Shown piece by piece: positions 36,766-45,860 of a stretch of DNA of 64,000 bases. Made by a program: the position numbers and the translations under genes. Below the pieces are notes generated by a model. The model made no database searches, was not told the origin of the DNA, and saw nothing but the letters and a program-made list of their open reading frames with translations. Within the stretch, counting starts at the first letter, position 1. The number at the start of each line of letters is the position of its first letter. The stretch is from Prochlorococcus sp. MIT 1300. GTDB taxonomy: Bacteria > Cyanobacteriota > Cyanobacteriia > PCC-6307 > Cyanobiaceae. The DNA lies in NCBI RefSeq assembly GCF_034092375.1, contig NZ_CP139302.1, positions 868,001-932,000 on the forward strand, in the 5' to 3' direction.

Positions 36766-37447
36766 CCCCAGTTCTCTTAACAACTCATATAGCTTGAGAA
36801 ATGAGCAGCAAGCCTTAATTGCTGCTCTACGAAAACAACCTCTCCTAATAGTCCTAAGACCATCTAAGGAAGATCTAGACCAATTACTTCCAAAAAACCG
36901 TCCAATAATTCAAACCATCGAGAAACTCAACGACCTAGGGGTAAAGCATATCGAAATAGCTTGGGCGTCCCATCCAGCATGGGCTGAACTAATTGAAGAA
37001 TTAAGGCAGAACTTTACAAATATTTCCCTTGGAGCAGCCTCAATAACAAATATCGAAGGATTGGAAGAAGTAGCCAGGCTTGGCTTGACTTATGCAATGA
37101 GTCCTTACTTGGACCCTCCCCTCCTCTTGCATGCCAGAAAGCTCAAACAACTTCTTATACCAGGAGTTTTCTCTCCTACAGAAATTCATGAAGCACATCA
37201 ATCAGGCTGTGAATTAGTAAAAGTTTTCCCAGCATCCAATATTGGAATCAACTATATAAAACAACTGCAGATTCCATATCCCTCCTTGCCATTCATTATT
37301 GCCGCTGGCGGGCTAAGAGCTGCAGACTTAAAACCATGGCTAGAGAATGGATATGACGCATTAACCCTTGGCCGGAAACTCATCGAAGATGATCAGATTG
37401 ACCCTGATTTACAAGCATGGTTAAGAGCAGGGTTGAGCAAAAGTTAA
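36749..37447 (+). CDS. eda: KDPG aldolase-like protein (2-keto-3-deoxy-6-phosphogluconate aldolase)
   Basis: TIM-barrel class I aldolase, up to 232 residues. Motifs: LIVLRPSKEDL near the start, GVKHIEIAWAS, LGAASITNIEGL, the Schiff-base lysine region CELVKVFPAS, and IIAAGGLRAADLKPWLENG. In the Entner-Doudoroff route it splits KDPG to pyruvate and glyceraldehyde-3-P. TTG at 36749 overlaps ftsH by 17 bases; TTG at 36794 is another possible start. Other KDPG/KHG relatives cannot be excluded. Confidence 0.85.
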   Translation: MLNTFDPSSLNNSYSLRNEQQALIAALRKQPLLIVLRPSKEDLDQLLPKNRPIIQTIEKLNDLGVKHIEIAWASHPAWAELIEELRQNFTNISLGAASITNIEGLEEVARLGLTYAMSPYLDPPLLLHARKLKQLLIPGVFSPTEIHEAHQSGCELVKVFPASNIGINYIKQLQIPYPSLPFIIAAGGLRAADLKPWLENGYDALTLGRKLIEDDQIDPDLQAWLRAGLSKS

Positions 37448-37485
37448 ACCTTACATTTGGTTAAAATGAGAATCAGCTGCTACAT

Positions 37486-37689
37486 ATGACAGGTGTTAAG
37501 TATTCGATTTCTCAGTCAACTATCAAGCTCAGTCTTGAGGCTGCAACCCTAATCACCCAACTTCAAAAGGGAATTTTCAACCGTCGCCACAAAAAAGTTT
37601 CTGCTTCTTAAGTAGTAGAAAAACTGGTTGAAATTGGTACCAAGTCTAAGTCAGGAAAAAGTTGCATCAACCAAACCAATCATAAGTAA
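37486..37689 (+). pseudogene. Probable ribbon-helix-helix-type small gene broken by one nonsense codon
   Basis: From ATG at 37486 the frame reads MTGVKYSISQSTIKLSLEAA and so on to ...KKVSAS, then TAA at 37609-37611. In the same frame it continues VVEKLVEIGTKSK... for 25 more codons to TAA at 37687-37689. The join KKVSAS-stop-VVEKLVEIG reads as one amphipathic helix if the stop was CAA (Gln) with a single C-to-T change. The whole has the size and pattern of a CopG-like ribbon-helix-helix protein. Either a real 41-residue peptide or a recent pseudogene; the latter seems more likely. Confidence 0.5.
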
Positions 37690-37762
37690 TAACTCTGCTG
37701 CAGTTGCGAATGGAAACAAGCAATTAGTACTTACCTAACTCTTCAAAACCAAAAATAGTCCC

Positions 37763-38851
37763 TCACCAAAAAGTACATTGACCTTGCTGTTTCAAAAGAT
37801 GGTCAGCAAGTACTAAAGAAACCATTGCTTCAACCATTGGGACTGCCCTTGGAAGCACGCAAGGATCATGGCGACCCTTCCCAGCGAGGGTGATTGGTGT
37901 CCCATCTAAATCAACAGTTTGTTGATCTTTCCGAATAGTTGCTGTGGGTTTAAAAGCTACTCTTATGACAATAGGTTCACCATTACTAATCCCACCTTGA
38001 ATCCCTCCTGAATTGTTTGTCGCAGTCTTTAAGCGACCATCTGCACTGGGAACAAAAGCATCATTATGTTGGCTGCCCTTCATAAAACTCCCCTCAAAGC
38101 CAGAACCAATCTCAAAACCTTTAGTTGCAGGTAATGACATCACTGCTTTCGCAAGATCAGCTTCTAATTTGTCAAAAACTGGCATGCCTAAACCAACAGG
38201 AGCATTCCTTACAAAACACTCAATAAGGCCACCGCAAGAATCCCCTTCTTTACTAATCTGCTCAATTCGTTCAACCATATGAGCTGCAACTACTGAATTA
38301 GGGCAACGAACAATATTTGCCTCTACATCCTCAAACCTGACCTTCTCAGGATTGATATCAGCTTCAATATCATGAATTCTCTTTACCCAAGCCAATACCT
38401 CGGTGTTGTGGGTTTTTCTTAGCAGTTGTTTGGCAATTGCTCCAGCAGCTACTCGACCAATAGTTTCTCGAGCTGAGGCTCGTCCTCCCCCACTTCTCGC
38501 TTGGATCCCATATTTCTTTTGATAGGTAGCATCGGCATGCGAAGGTCGAAATGCCATTTTCATTTCTTGATAATCCCCTGGGCGATGATCCTTATTCCTA
38601 ACAAGCATCGCAATAGGAGTACCAAGAGTTTGGTTGTCAAGCATCCCACTCAAAATCTCAACTTGATCTCCCTCCTTCCTAGGAGTGGTGATCTTGCTCT
38701 GACCAGGCTTACGTCTCTCTAATTCCGCTTGAATCATAGAAATATCTAATTCAAGTCTAGGAGGACAACCCTCCAAAATGACTCCTACCCCACCACCATG
38801 TGACTCACCAAAAGTAGTTATGCGGAACAAGTCCCCGAAAATACTGCCCAT
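37763..38851 (-). CDS. aroC: Chorismate synthase
   Basis: 362-residue FMN-dependent enzyme making chorismate from EPSP. The three family signatures are visible: [17 protein letters not shown] near the start, the central [26 protein letters not shown], and the C-terminal [18 protein letters not shown]. Length is normal. It is on the same strand as psbA and downstream of it, separated by the psbA terminator. Confidence 0.97.
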   Translation of the reverse strand: MGSIFGDLFRITTFGESHGGGVGVILEGCPPRLELDISMIQAELERRKPGQSKITTPRKEGDQVEILSGMLDNQTLGTPIAMLVRNKDHRPGDYQEMKMAFRPSHADATYQKKYGIQARSGGGRASARETIGRVAAGAIAKQLLRKTHNTEVLAWVKRIHDIEADINPEKVRFEDVEANIVRCPNSVVAAHMVERIEQISKEGDSCGGLIECFVRNAPVGLGMPVFDKLEADLAKAVMSLPATKGFEIGSGFEGSFMKGSQHNDAFVPSADGRLKTATNNSGGIQGGISNGEPIVIRVAFKPTATIRKDQQTVDLDGTPITLAGKGRHDPCVLPRAVPMVEAMVSLVLADHLLKQQGQCTFW

Positions 38852-38940
38852 AAAACACTCACTCTGACCTAGAGCGTAAGGACTCCAGGCAAAGCAGACC
38901 GCAATCCTTGGTCAAAACCAGATGAGAAAATTTATTCCAT

Positions 38941-38969
38941 AAAAAAAGCCCCCTCATAGAGGGGGCTTT
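38941..38969 (-). terminator. Intrinsic terminator of psbA
   Basis: Minus-strand hairpin: AAAGCCCCCTC (38969 to 38959 read on the minus strand) and its exact 11-bp complement, separated by a 3-base loop, with a run of seven T on the minus strand (38947-38941). Located about 50 bases after the psbA stop; insulates aroC downstream. Confidence 0.92.
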
Positions 38970-39021
38970 GAAGACATTCCTAAAAGGTCTCTTTAAGAAG
39001 AGTTTTTAGTATTAGTCGTGA

Positions 39022-40107
39022 TCAACCAATTGCAGGAGCAACAAGAGCAACTGAAGTTGTTTCAGCAGCTGCAAGGTCTAGAGGGAAGTTGTGAGCGTTA
39101 CGCTCATGCATTACTTCCATACCTAGGTTTGCGCGATTAAGCACATCTCCCCAAGTAGGAACAACCTTGCCCTGTGCGTCAATAATTGACTGGTTGAAGT
39201 TGAATCCATTCAGATTGAATGCCATGGTACAAATGCCCATAGAAGTCAACCAAACACAAACAACTGGGAAGATTGCCAAGAAGAAGTGAAGACTACGGCT
39301 GTTGTTAAAGCTGGCGTATTGGAAGATCAGACGTCCAAAGTAACCGTGGGCAGCCACGATGTTGTAGGTCTCTTCCTCTTGGCCAAACTTGTAACCGTAA
39401 TTCTGAGATTCGTTCTCTGTTGTTTCACGAACAAGTGAAGAAGTAACGAGAGAACCATGCATGGCAGAAAATAAGCTTCCACCAAACATGCCTGCCACAC
39501 CAAACATGTGGAAGGGGTGCATAAGAATGTTGTGCTCAGCCTGGAACACAAACATGAAGTTGAAAGTTCCGGAGATACCTAAGGGCATTCCATCAGAGAA
39601 AGATCCCTGACCGAATGGGTAAACAAGGAACACAGCAAATGCTGCAGAAACTGGAGCGGAGTATGCAACGCAAATCCATGGGCGCATACCTAAGCGGTAT
39701 GAAAGTTCCCACTGGCGTCCCATCCATCCACAAATACCAATAAGGAAGTGGAAGCAAACCAATTGGTAAGGGCCACCGTTGTAAAGCCACTCGTCAAGAG
39801 TCGCAGCTTCCCAGATTGGGTAAAAGTGAAGACCGATGGCATTACTTGAAGGCACAACGGCTCCGGAAATGATGTTATTTCCGTAGAGGAAGGATCCTGC
39901 AACTGGCTCACGGATACCATCAATGTCGACCGGTGGGGCCGCAATGAAAGCAATAATGAAGCAGGTGGTTGCGGCCAAAAGGCAAGGGATCATCAACACA
40001 CCAAACCAACCGACATAAATTCGGTTATTGGTGGAGGTGACCCACTCACAGAAAGTGGCCCAGGAATCCAGTTCCCATCTACCCCTGTCGCGGATAGAAG
40101 TGGTCAT
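39022..40107 (-). CDS. psbA: Photosystem II D1 reaction-center protein
   Basis: 361-residue D1 with five membrane helices. It carries the redox-active TyrZ region and Mn ligands in the C-terminal part ([22 protein letters not shown]), the QB pocket [23 protein letters not shown], and the conserved [17 protein letters not shown]. The residue equivalent to D1-130 is Gln ([11 protein letters not shown]), the D1:1-like state, as opposed to the Glu of high-light forms. A C-terminal extension of about 15 residues after NFPLDLA would be removed by CtpA. It is the only psbA copy in the window. Confidence 0.98.
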   Translation of the reverse strand: MTTSIRDRGRWELDSWATFCEWVTSTNNRIYVGWFGVLMIPCLLAATTCFIIAFIAAPPVDIDGIREPVAGSFLYGNNIISGAVVPSSNAIGLHFYPIWEAATLDEWLYNGGPYQLVCFHFLIGICGWMGRQWELSYRLGMRPWICVAYSAPVSAAFAVFLVYPFGQGSFSDGMPLGISGTFNFMFVFQAEHNILMHPFHMFGVAGMFGGSLFSAMHGSLVTSSLVRETTENESQNYGYKFGQEEETYNIVAAHGYFGRLIFQYASFNNSRSLHFFLAIFPVVCVWLTSMGICTMAFNLNGFNFNQSIIDAQGKVVPTWGDVLNRANLGMEVMHERNAHNFPLDLAAAETTSVALVAPAIG

Positions 40108-40142
40108 AGATAGTTAGTAAGACGGAGTTTTACCTGAAAAGA

Positions 40143-40158
40143 GTCCCAAGAGTGGGAC
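40143..40158 (-). promoter_or_regulatory. Hairpin in the psbA leader
   Basis: GTCCCA-(4 nt)-TGGGAC is a perfect 6-bp stem about 35 bases upstream of the psbA ATG, in the likely 5' untranslated region. The rest of the 326-base gap (40108-40433) is AT-rich; I could not assign psbA promoter boxes with confidence. Confidence 0.45.
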
Positions 40159-40411
40159 AGCTAGTAAGGGCAGGATGTACCTACCGAGGTGACTTTAAAG
40201 GATTCAATGCAATATCTGTGAGCAAATCACGAAATCCAAGTACCTCTTAAACAACCGTCAAGCAATACCCCCAACAGGCAAGCAACGGATAGTGAGCCAT
40301 AGCTAGTACCATTTAAGCTGATCAGGCTAAAGAGTATTTAAACCCTATATAGAGTTCACAGTCTTAATTTTTCCGTACAACCTGTTAACTTCAAACTTAG
40401 TTCTTCAAAGC

Positions 40412-40428
40412 TGGTTGAAGGTCAACCA
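40412..40428 (+). promoter_or_regulatory. Hairpin over the ribosome-binding region of the next gene
   Basis: TGGTTGA-AGG-TCAACCA is a perfect 7-bp stem ending 5 bases before the ATG at 40434. The AGG in the loop is the only Shine-Dalgarno-like sequence, so pairing would display or hide it. Confidence 0.4.
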
Positions 40429-40433
40429 ACCCA

Positions 40434-40745
40434 ATGTCCAGGTCTCCCTATTCGCTACTTCCCACCTTGACCATTGGCACAGGGCTGCTTGTCTTAGGGA
40501 TAGTCCAATTGACTAGCAATAATAGATTTCAACAGCGAATAAAAAATCTCGAAGAGCTAATGGGGCAACAAATTATTCAATCCCCAAAACTCGACGCAAA
40601 AACCCCTATTGGTCCGATTAAGTCAATCACGTTCCGAATAGGGACCAAAGATGATCGGCTCAGAATTTATTGGGCAGATGGAAGTAAAAGCGATTTACCA
40701 TGCTCCAAAGAGCATGCCACCAAGGAACAGTGGGCTTGTGGCTGA
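40434..40745 (+). CDS. Small membrane-anchored hypothetical protein
   Basis: 103 residues with one N-terminal hydrophobic helix (LLPTLTIGTGLLVLGIVQL, about residues 8-26), a short helical linker (RIKNLEELMGQQ) and a C-terminal beta-rich part (IKSITFRIGTKDDRLRIYWADGSKSDLPC) with two cysteines. Probably faces the lumen or periplasm. It is divergent from psbA. Function unknown; the clean structure suggests a real gene. Confidence 0.65.
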   Translation: MSRSPYSLLPTLTIGTGLLVLGIVQLTSNNRFQQRIKNLEELMGQQIIQSPKLDAKTPIGPIKSITFRIGTKDDRLRIYWADGSKSDLPCSKEHATKEQWACG

Positions 40746-40803
40746 ATAAACTTGTGAAAGCAATTCTCAAGTTTTAATGATCTGAAATCTTGTGAAAATC
40801 ATC

Positions 40804-41718
40804 TCAAGAAAACAATAAACTATTTAATTCGACTGCCCAGTTTTGATCAAATGCCAATACTTCTCGTTTAGTTAGACTTAAGGCTATTTTTTTTTCCAAA
40901 TATGCTGCTTCATTAATAAATACCGGTACTAATTTTTCCTTAAAATTAGAGCGAATGATCTCTCCATTTGCCTTAATAAACAATGGTGATCCATGCTCTA
41001 TCGGTTGCCAGTCTCGGCCTTGAATCTCTGGGTGCAACACTGCAATAGGTTGTCCATCTGAATCTCTTGGCAAATCTAGACTTTGAATATGCCTATGAAG
41101 CACCAATTGGTTTGGGAACCTAGCTTCCCCACAAGAAAGCTTTGCAAGACAATCAAGAGAAGCCGATAAAGCCAAGCGAGTCTTTTCAATAATTGATGCC
41201 TTTAAAACACCCTGGGGGACTGGTCCAATTTCAATCACCAATCCACATGGCCAATTCTCGACTAAAAACCCTTGCTGATTAGGATCACCTTCATGCAAAT
41301 AGACAGGCAAACCTAGCCGGTATTGAATTAGAGACGCAACAGCCAAATCAACTGATCTTCGGCCATATATAACAATGCTGCTTCCCATTGATGATGTAGT
41401 GCTGTGAAGGTCTATTGCAAACTTGCATGAATGTTTTCCATTAGGTCCGAACAATCTCACAAGCTCCTTAGCTCTCAAGACCTCTTGAACTGAAGAGTTA
41501 GAAGAATTCAGCAACTCTTTGCGAAAGCTCCTATTTAAATCACTATGTATATAACGTTTACCTTCGGATAAAGCAGCTGGATTGCCAATGACTTTTTTCA
41601 GTTCCAAATCATGGGAATCAATCAAATCAGGATTTCTCGACCACTGATCAAAAAGCCAGGGGGCATTAACCTCATTTCCATGAGTTCCTGCTACCAAAAG
41701 TACCGAAATGGGTGACAT
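40804..41718 (-). CDS. Aspartoacylase / succinylglutamate desuccinylase-family protein
   Basis: 304-residue zinc carboxypeptidase-like protein. The zinc motif VAGTHGNEVNAPWL (His, Glu), the third ligand in FAIDLHSTTSSMG, the substrate motif DLNRSF, and LVIEIGPVPQGV are present. Aspartoacylase releases aspartate from N-acetylaspartate; in cyanobacteria the natural substrate is not established. It is convergent with the 40434 gene and divergent from the GST-like gene. Confidence 0.85.
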   Translation of the reverse strand: MSPISVLLVAGTHGNEVNAPWLFDQWSRNPDLIDSHDLELKKVIGNPAALSEGKRYIHSDLNRSFRKELLNSSNSSVQEVLRAKELVRLFGPNGKHSCKFAIDLHSTTSSMGSSIVIYGRRSVDLAVASLIQYRLGLPVYLHEGDPNQQGFLVENWPCGLVIEIGPVPQGVLKASIIEKTRLALSASLDCLAKLSCGEARFPNQLVLHRHIQSLDLPRDSDGQPIAVLHPEIQGRDWQPIEHGSPLFIKANGEIIRSNFKEKLVPVFINEAAYLEKKIALSLTKREVLAFDQNWAVELNSLLFS

Positions 41719-41771
41719 TCAGAATTAATGGTTGCCGCTAGCCTGACTCAAAATCACTGCAAAGGGAAGCA

Positions 41772-42764
41772 ATGTCTATACCCCCAGCAGTAGTTGCCGC
41801 TGCCAGATGCGCCTGGAAATGGCAATGGAACCAATTAATGAATGGCCTCGCCCCAGCTGACAGTAAAGGGAACTACCAAAGGCCACCGAGCCAACATCAA
41901 AAAGCACAGATTCCCATTCTTGCGGAGTTGACCAAACGCCCAAAAGAACAATTGCCTCGCTTAATTATTGGCAGAAGCTGTCCATGGGCTCACCGTACCT
42001 GGCTAATGCACTGTCTTCGAGGGCTGAGTGAAAGCATTACTTTGCTAGTAGCTAATGCTGATCACAAAAGTGGCCGCTGGACTATTAATCCTCCATGGCT
42101 AAAGCAAACGACCCTTCTTGGCCTTTATGAAATAAGTGGCGCACCTCCCAAGCATCGAGCAACTGTTCCAACCTTGATTGATCCTGGGGAACAATCAACT
42201 AATCCCCCCGTAATTCTGGGAAATGAAAGTGCTCAACTTGTTGAAGCTCTGAATCAATGGCCAACATCAAAGGATGCAATGGAATTGGCCCCAGAGAATT
42301 TAAAAGAAGAAATTAATAACTGGCAAAAGCTTATTCAGCCAACTGTTAACGATGGAGTCTATAGATGCGGTTTTGCCCGTAACCAAGCCGCATATGACAA
42401 AGCTTCGAAGCAGTTGTTTGATACTCTCCGCAATATAAATACAAGCCTTTCATTAAAAGGTCCCTGGTTATGTGGAGAAAAACTTACGATTGCTGATGTA
42501 AGACTTTTCCCAACTCTTATCCGCTGGGAAATCGTTTACTCACCTCTATTCGGCTGTAGCCAAGAGCCTCTCTGGAGCTTTGACCAAATTTGGGAATGGC
42601 GACAAAGATTTTTTGCTCTACAAGGTGTAGCTGAAACATGTAATGCGGATATCTGGCGAAAGGACTATTTCGGAGCACTCTTCCCGTTAAGGCCAAGCTC
42701 CATTGTCCCATCAGGTCCAGATCTCAGCAAAATAACTAATTCCTCATCACCTTATTCCCTATGA
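41772..42764 (+). CDS. Glutathionyl-hydroquinone reductase (xi-class GST, YqjG/ECM4-like)
   Basis: 330 residues. The catalytic Cys70 lies in IIGRSCPWAHRTWLM, the CPWAxR signature of glutathionyl-hydroquinone reductases. The N-terminal thioredoxin fold with VPTLIDPG and ILGNESAQLVEAL is followed by an all-helical domain with NDGVYRCGFARNQAAYDKA and LTIADVRLFPTLIRWE. The family reduces glutathionylated quinols. The stop overlaps the DUF2301 ATG by 4 bases, opening a coupled three-gene operon. Confidence 0.85.
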   Translation: MSIPPAVVAAARCAWKWQWNQLMNGLAPADSKGNYQRPPSQHQKAQIPILAELTKRPKEQLPRLIIGRSCPWAHRTWLMHCLRGLSESITLLVANADHKSGRWTINPPWLKQTTLLGLYEISGAPPKHRATVPTLIDPGEQSTNPPVILGNESAQLVEALNQWPTSKDAMELAPENLKEEINNWQKLIQPTVNDGVYRCGFARNQAAYDKASKQLFDTLRNINTSLSLKGPWLCGEKLTIADVRLFPTLIRWEIVYSPLFGCSQEPLWSFDQIWEWRQRFFALQGVAETCNADIWRKDYFGALFPLRPSSIVPSGPDLSKITNSSSPYSL

Positions 42765-43435
42765 ACACTAATCAACAAAGCCAGGGAATCCCTAATTCTT
42801 CTCTTAGCGAACCAGAATTTGAAGGAATATATGGCAGGTATAAAATCACTAAAAATGATGAAAAGGAGGTTCAGTATTACCGGATCTCACTACTACTCTG
42901 TGGGATTTCCTTGTCAATTGGCTTATTGCATTGGCAGCTATTAGGCGCAAATATGGCCTGGATATGGTTACTACCAATGTCTATAGGACTTGGATGTTCC
43001 CTCTTATGGATACACATATATCTTCGACCTCTTCATATTGCCTTGCAAATACTATGGGCATTTGGATCACTTCTTACTATTTTATTGTCTTTATATGTTG
43101 GGCCACAAAATCTTTTAACAGTCATAGCAAAAGAACCTCGTTGGATATTAGTTATAGGTCCACTATTCGCCTCTCTCACTGGGGTAGGGTTTAAAGAGTT
43201 TTTTTGTTTCGGCAGGCCAGAGGCAATTGGCCTAACAATACTTGTCCCTTGTGCACTCCTAGGTCATCTAACAAGACTAATTAATGGAGAAATTGCTCTT
43301 ACATTATTAAACTCCGCTTCAGTCCTACTAATAATCTTATCTCTTAGGAAATTTGGCATGGATGCGGCAGCTGATGTGGGAGACAAAAGCGTATTTAATT
43401 ACCTAAGAAGTCAAAAATCCGCTAAAATTTCGTGA
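42761..43435 (+). CDS. DUF2301 membrane protein
   Basis: 224 residues with about six hydrophobic helices after a polar N-terminus (FEGIYGRYKITKNDE...). GFKEFFCFGRPEAIGLTILVP and the LRKFGMDAAADVGDKSVFNYL tail fit DUF2301. Function unknown. It overlaps the GS-HQR gene before it (ATGA) and the ABC-F gene after it (GTGA). Confidence 0.75.
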   Translation: MNTNQQSQGIPNSSLSEPEFEGIYGRYKITKNDEKEVQYYRISLLLCGISLSIGLLHWQLLGANMAWIWLLPMSIGLGCSLLWIHIYLRPLHIALQILWAFGSLLTILLSLYVGPQNLLTVIAKEPRWILVIGPLFASLTGVGFKEFFCFGRPEAIGLTILVPCALLGHLTRLINGEIALTLLNSASVLLIILSLRKFGMDAAADVGDKSVFNYLRSQKSAKIS

Positions 43436-45363
43436 GTGTTTTAAGCCTCATAGGAGCCTCTAAAGACTTTGGTATTAAAAGTCTTTTTCATGATCTTACG
43501 CTACACATTGAGAAGAATGAACGCTTGGGATTAATTGGTCCTAATGGAGCAGGGAAATCAACTTTATTAAAAGTAATTTCAGGGCTAGAACCACTCAACC
43601 TAGGTGAAAGAAGATGTAATAAAAAAACTCTAATAAAGCATGTAACGCAGGAAACCTCCTTTCATAAAGGACGGACTGTTTTAGAAGAAGTGCTCGCCGG
43701 ATGCGGGCAAAAAAAAGAATTGCTAATTAACTTCCGAAAATCTAGTGAAGAAGTTGCGCAGAAACCTAATGAAAAGTCTTCTTTAGAAAAGTTAGGTCAA
43801 CTGAGTCAAGAGATGGATCATGCAGAAGCTTGGAATCTAGAAAGCCAATGCCAAGAAATCCTCAGCAGACTAGGTATTCAAAATCTGCACCAACCTGTAG
43901 ATGAACTATCAGGTGGTTTCCAAAAAAGGGTAGGGCTAGCGTCGGCACTATTGTCTAACCCTGATTTATTGCTCCTCGATGAACCTACAAATCACCTCGA
44001 CGCAATAGCAGTGGAATGGCTACAAAACTGGCTTAAAAATTTCAAAGGCGCCTTAGTGCTGGTTACGCATGACCGATATGTACTTGATTGTATTAGCACA
44101 CGAATGGTTGAAGTAGACCAAGGCATCGCACGCATTTACCATGGAAACTACAATAATTATCTAAAAGAAAAAAGCAAGGTAAATTCAATTGATAAGTCAA
44201 AAGAACACAAATTAAAGAGTATTTTGAGAAGAGAACTAGCCTGGCTAAGTCAGGGGCCAAAAGCACGAAGTACCAAGCAAAAAGCCCGTACAGATAGAAT
44301 AGAGATTTTACGCAATAAAAGTATTAGTTCAAATCAAAAACAGCTACGTATAGAGAACTTAAAGCGTCGAATAGGCAAGGTAGTTATTGAGGCAGAATGC
44401 TTAAAAGTAAGACAAGATAAATACCAAGATAGTAAAATTCTTATAGAAGACTTTAATTACAATTTTTCCCCTAATGACAGAGTTGGAATAATTGGTAAAA
44501 ATGGTTCAGGAAAATCGACATTACTTGAACTAATAGCTGGACTTAGGAAACCTGATTCTGGTCAATTGCGCATAGGAGAAACCATTCATATAGGTTATTT
44601 AGATCAACATACAAAGGAAATAAAAAATCCAAAAGATCTAAAAACAACAGTCATTCAATTTGTAGAAGAAAAAGCCTTATTCATTGAACTACAGAAAAAA
44701 AAGATTTCAGCCTCTCAATTATTAGAAAGGTTTTTATTTTCACCTGCGCAACAACATCTGCCAATAGCAAAACTTTCGGGGGGAGAGCGTAGAAGATTAA
44801 CTCTTTGCCGACTACTGGTACAAGCTCCGAATGTTCTTCTACTGGATGAGCCAACAAATGACCTTGATGTTTATACCTTGAGCATCTTGGAAGACTTTCT
44901 AGAAGATTTCTTCGGCTGTGTAATAATTGTATCTCATGATAGATACTTTCTAGATAGAACTGTTAACCGTATCTTTTGTTTTGAAAACAATAAACTTAAT
45001 CGTTATGAAGGCAACTATACTGACTTTTTAAACAAATCTAGAGAAAAAATTATTTGTGAAACTGAGAAATCCTCTCAAAAAAATACATCTAAATTATCTA
45101 AAGAAAAGAACATCACTCACAGAGGAGAAGTAAATAAATTTCAAACTCATAAACCTAGGAGGAGGAGCTTCAAAGAATCCAAAGAACTTGAAATCTTGGA
45201 AAAACAACTTCCAGAGTTTGAAAAAAGACGTAATTTTATTGAAAAAAGCATGTCAGAAAACAATGCAGACCTCAGCCAGTTGAGCAATCAACTGGCTGAG
45301 GTGGTACTCGAATTGGCTAAAGCAGAGGAACGATGGTTGGAACTTAGTGAATTGGCTCCTTAG
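43432..45363 (+). CDS. ABC-F ATPase (Uup/EttA-like translation factor)
   Basis: 643 residues with two ATP-binding domains and no membrane part. Walker A motifs are GPNGAGKST and GKNGSGKST, signatures LSGGFQKR and LSGGERRR, Walker B LLLLDEPTNHLD and LLLDEPTNDLD. The linker with two helices and a C-terminal coiled coil (after about residue 575) fits the Uup-like branch of ABC-F proteins, which act on ribosomes or DNA structure. Start GTG overlaps DUF2301. An odd strong hairpin lies in the last codons. Confidence 0.92.
   Translation: MSVLSLIGASKDFGIKSLFHDLTLHIEKNERLGLIGPNGAGKSTLLKVISGLEPLNLGERRCNKKTLIKHVTQETSFHKGRTVLEEVLAGCGQKKELLINFRKSSEEVAQKPNEKSSLEKLGQLSQEMDHAEAWNLESQCQEILSRLGIQNLHQPVDELSGGFQKRVGLASALLSNPDLLLLDEPTNHLDAIAVEWLQNWLKNFKGALVLVTHDRYVLDCISTRMVEVDQGIARIYHGNYNNYLKEKSKVNSIDKSKEHKLKSILRRELAWLSQGPKARSTKQKARTDRIEILRNKSISSNQKQLRIENLKRRIGKVVIEAECLKVRQDKYQDSKILIEDFNYNFSPNDRVGIIGKNGSGKSTLLELIAGLRKPDSGQLRIGETIHIGYLDQHTKEIKNPKDLKTTVIQFVEEKALFIELQKKKISASQLLERFLFSPAQQHLPIAKLSGGERRRLTLCRLLVQAPNVLLLDEPTNDLDVYTLSILEDFLEDFFGCVIIVSHDRYFLDRTVNRIFCFENNKLNRYEGNYTDFLNKSREKIICETEKSSQKNTSKLSKEKNITHRGEVNKFQTHKPRRRSFKESKELEILEKQLPEFEKRRNFIEKSMSENNADLSQLSNQLAEVVLELAKAEERWLELSELAP
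45270..45301 (+). other. 14-bp GCAA-capped hairpin inside the ABC-F coding end
   Basis: CCTCAGCCAGTTGA (45270-45283) and its exact complement (45288-45301) flank the loop GCAA, a GNRA tetraloop. It lies about 62 bases before the ABC-F stop, within the coiled-coil-coding part (LSQLSNQLAE). No T run follows. Confidence 0.6.
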
Positions 45364-45499
45364 GCAGCATCTTTTCATCGCCAAAAGGGACTGAGAGCCC
45401 TCCAAAGAAATGCCGCTCTTGAGAACTACGCGAAGCGAAGCTCTCAAATTAGAGGCGAAGGCTCTACCAAAAGGATTCCTACTCAAAAGTCTTATCACC

Positions 45500-45703
45500 T
45501 TATGGAATCAGAGCAATTTGGTCATTCTGGTTTCGCTGATTAGCACTTAGCTTGTTCTTTACCAGAGGCCTAAAACAAGTGTGTCTTCTTTTCCGTTGTA
45601 GTTGTTTTGAGACATAGCAAGCCTTGCTTTCGTCATTAATCCAAAGCATACGAACAAATTCACTAAGGGCATCACCGCCATGCATTGCTTTTATTATTCC
45701 CAT
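45500..45703 (-). CDS. Possible small hypothetical protein
   Basis: 67 codons from ATG at 45703 (MGIIKAMHGGDALSEFVRMLW...), or 72 from a TTG at 45718. Basic, with a Lys/Arg cluster (KQLQRKRRHTCFRPLVKNK). Nothing else is obvious in the 497 bases between the ABC-F gene and cp12, apart from short purine-rich repeats (GCGAAGCGAAGCTCT/GGCGAAGGCTCT) at about 45431-45465. Unsure. Confidence 0.35.
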   Translation of the reverse strand: MGIIKAMHGGDALSEFVRMLWINDESKACYVSKQLQRKRRHTCFRPLVKNKLSANQRNQNDQIALIP

Positions 45704-45860
45704 TTCTTCAGCTGGCAACTGAATAATTTACTTTTTCAAACCCTAGTTAGTCTCGGCAATGGTGTTGTAAAGGAAACCAACTACTAGTTCCACCCATGGC
45801 ATAACGGTGCAAGGGCCGTATCGTGAGTTGTCGCAAGATGCTGGCCAAAGCCTCAGACTC

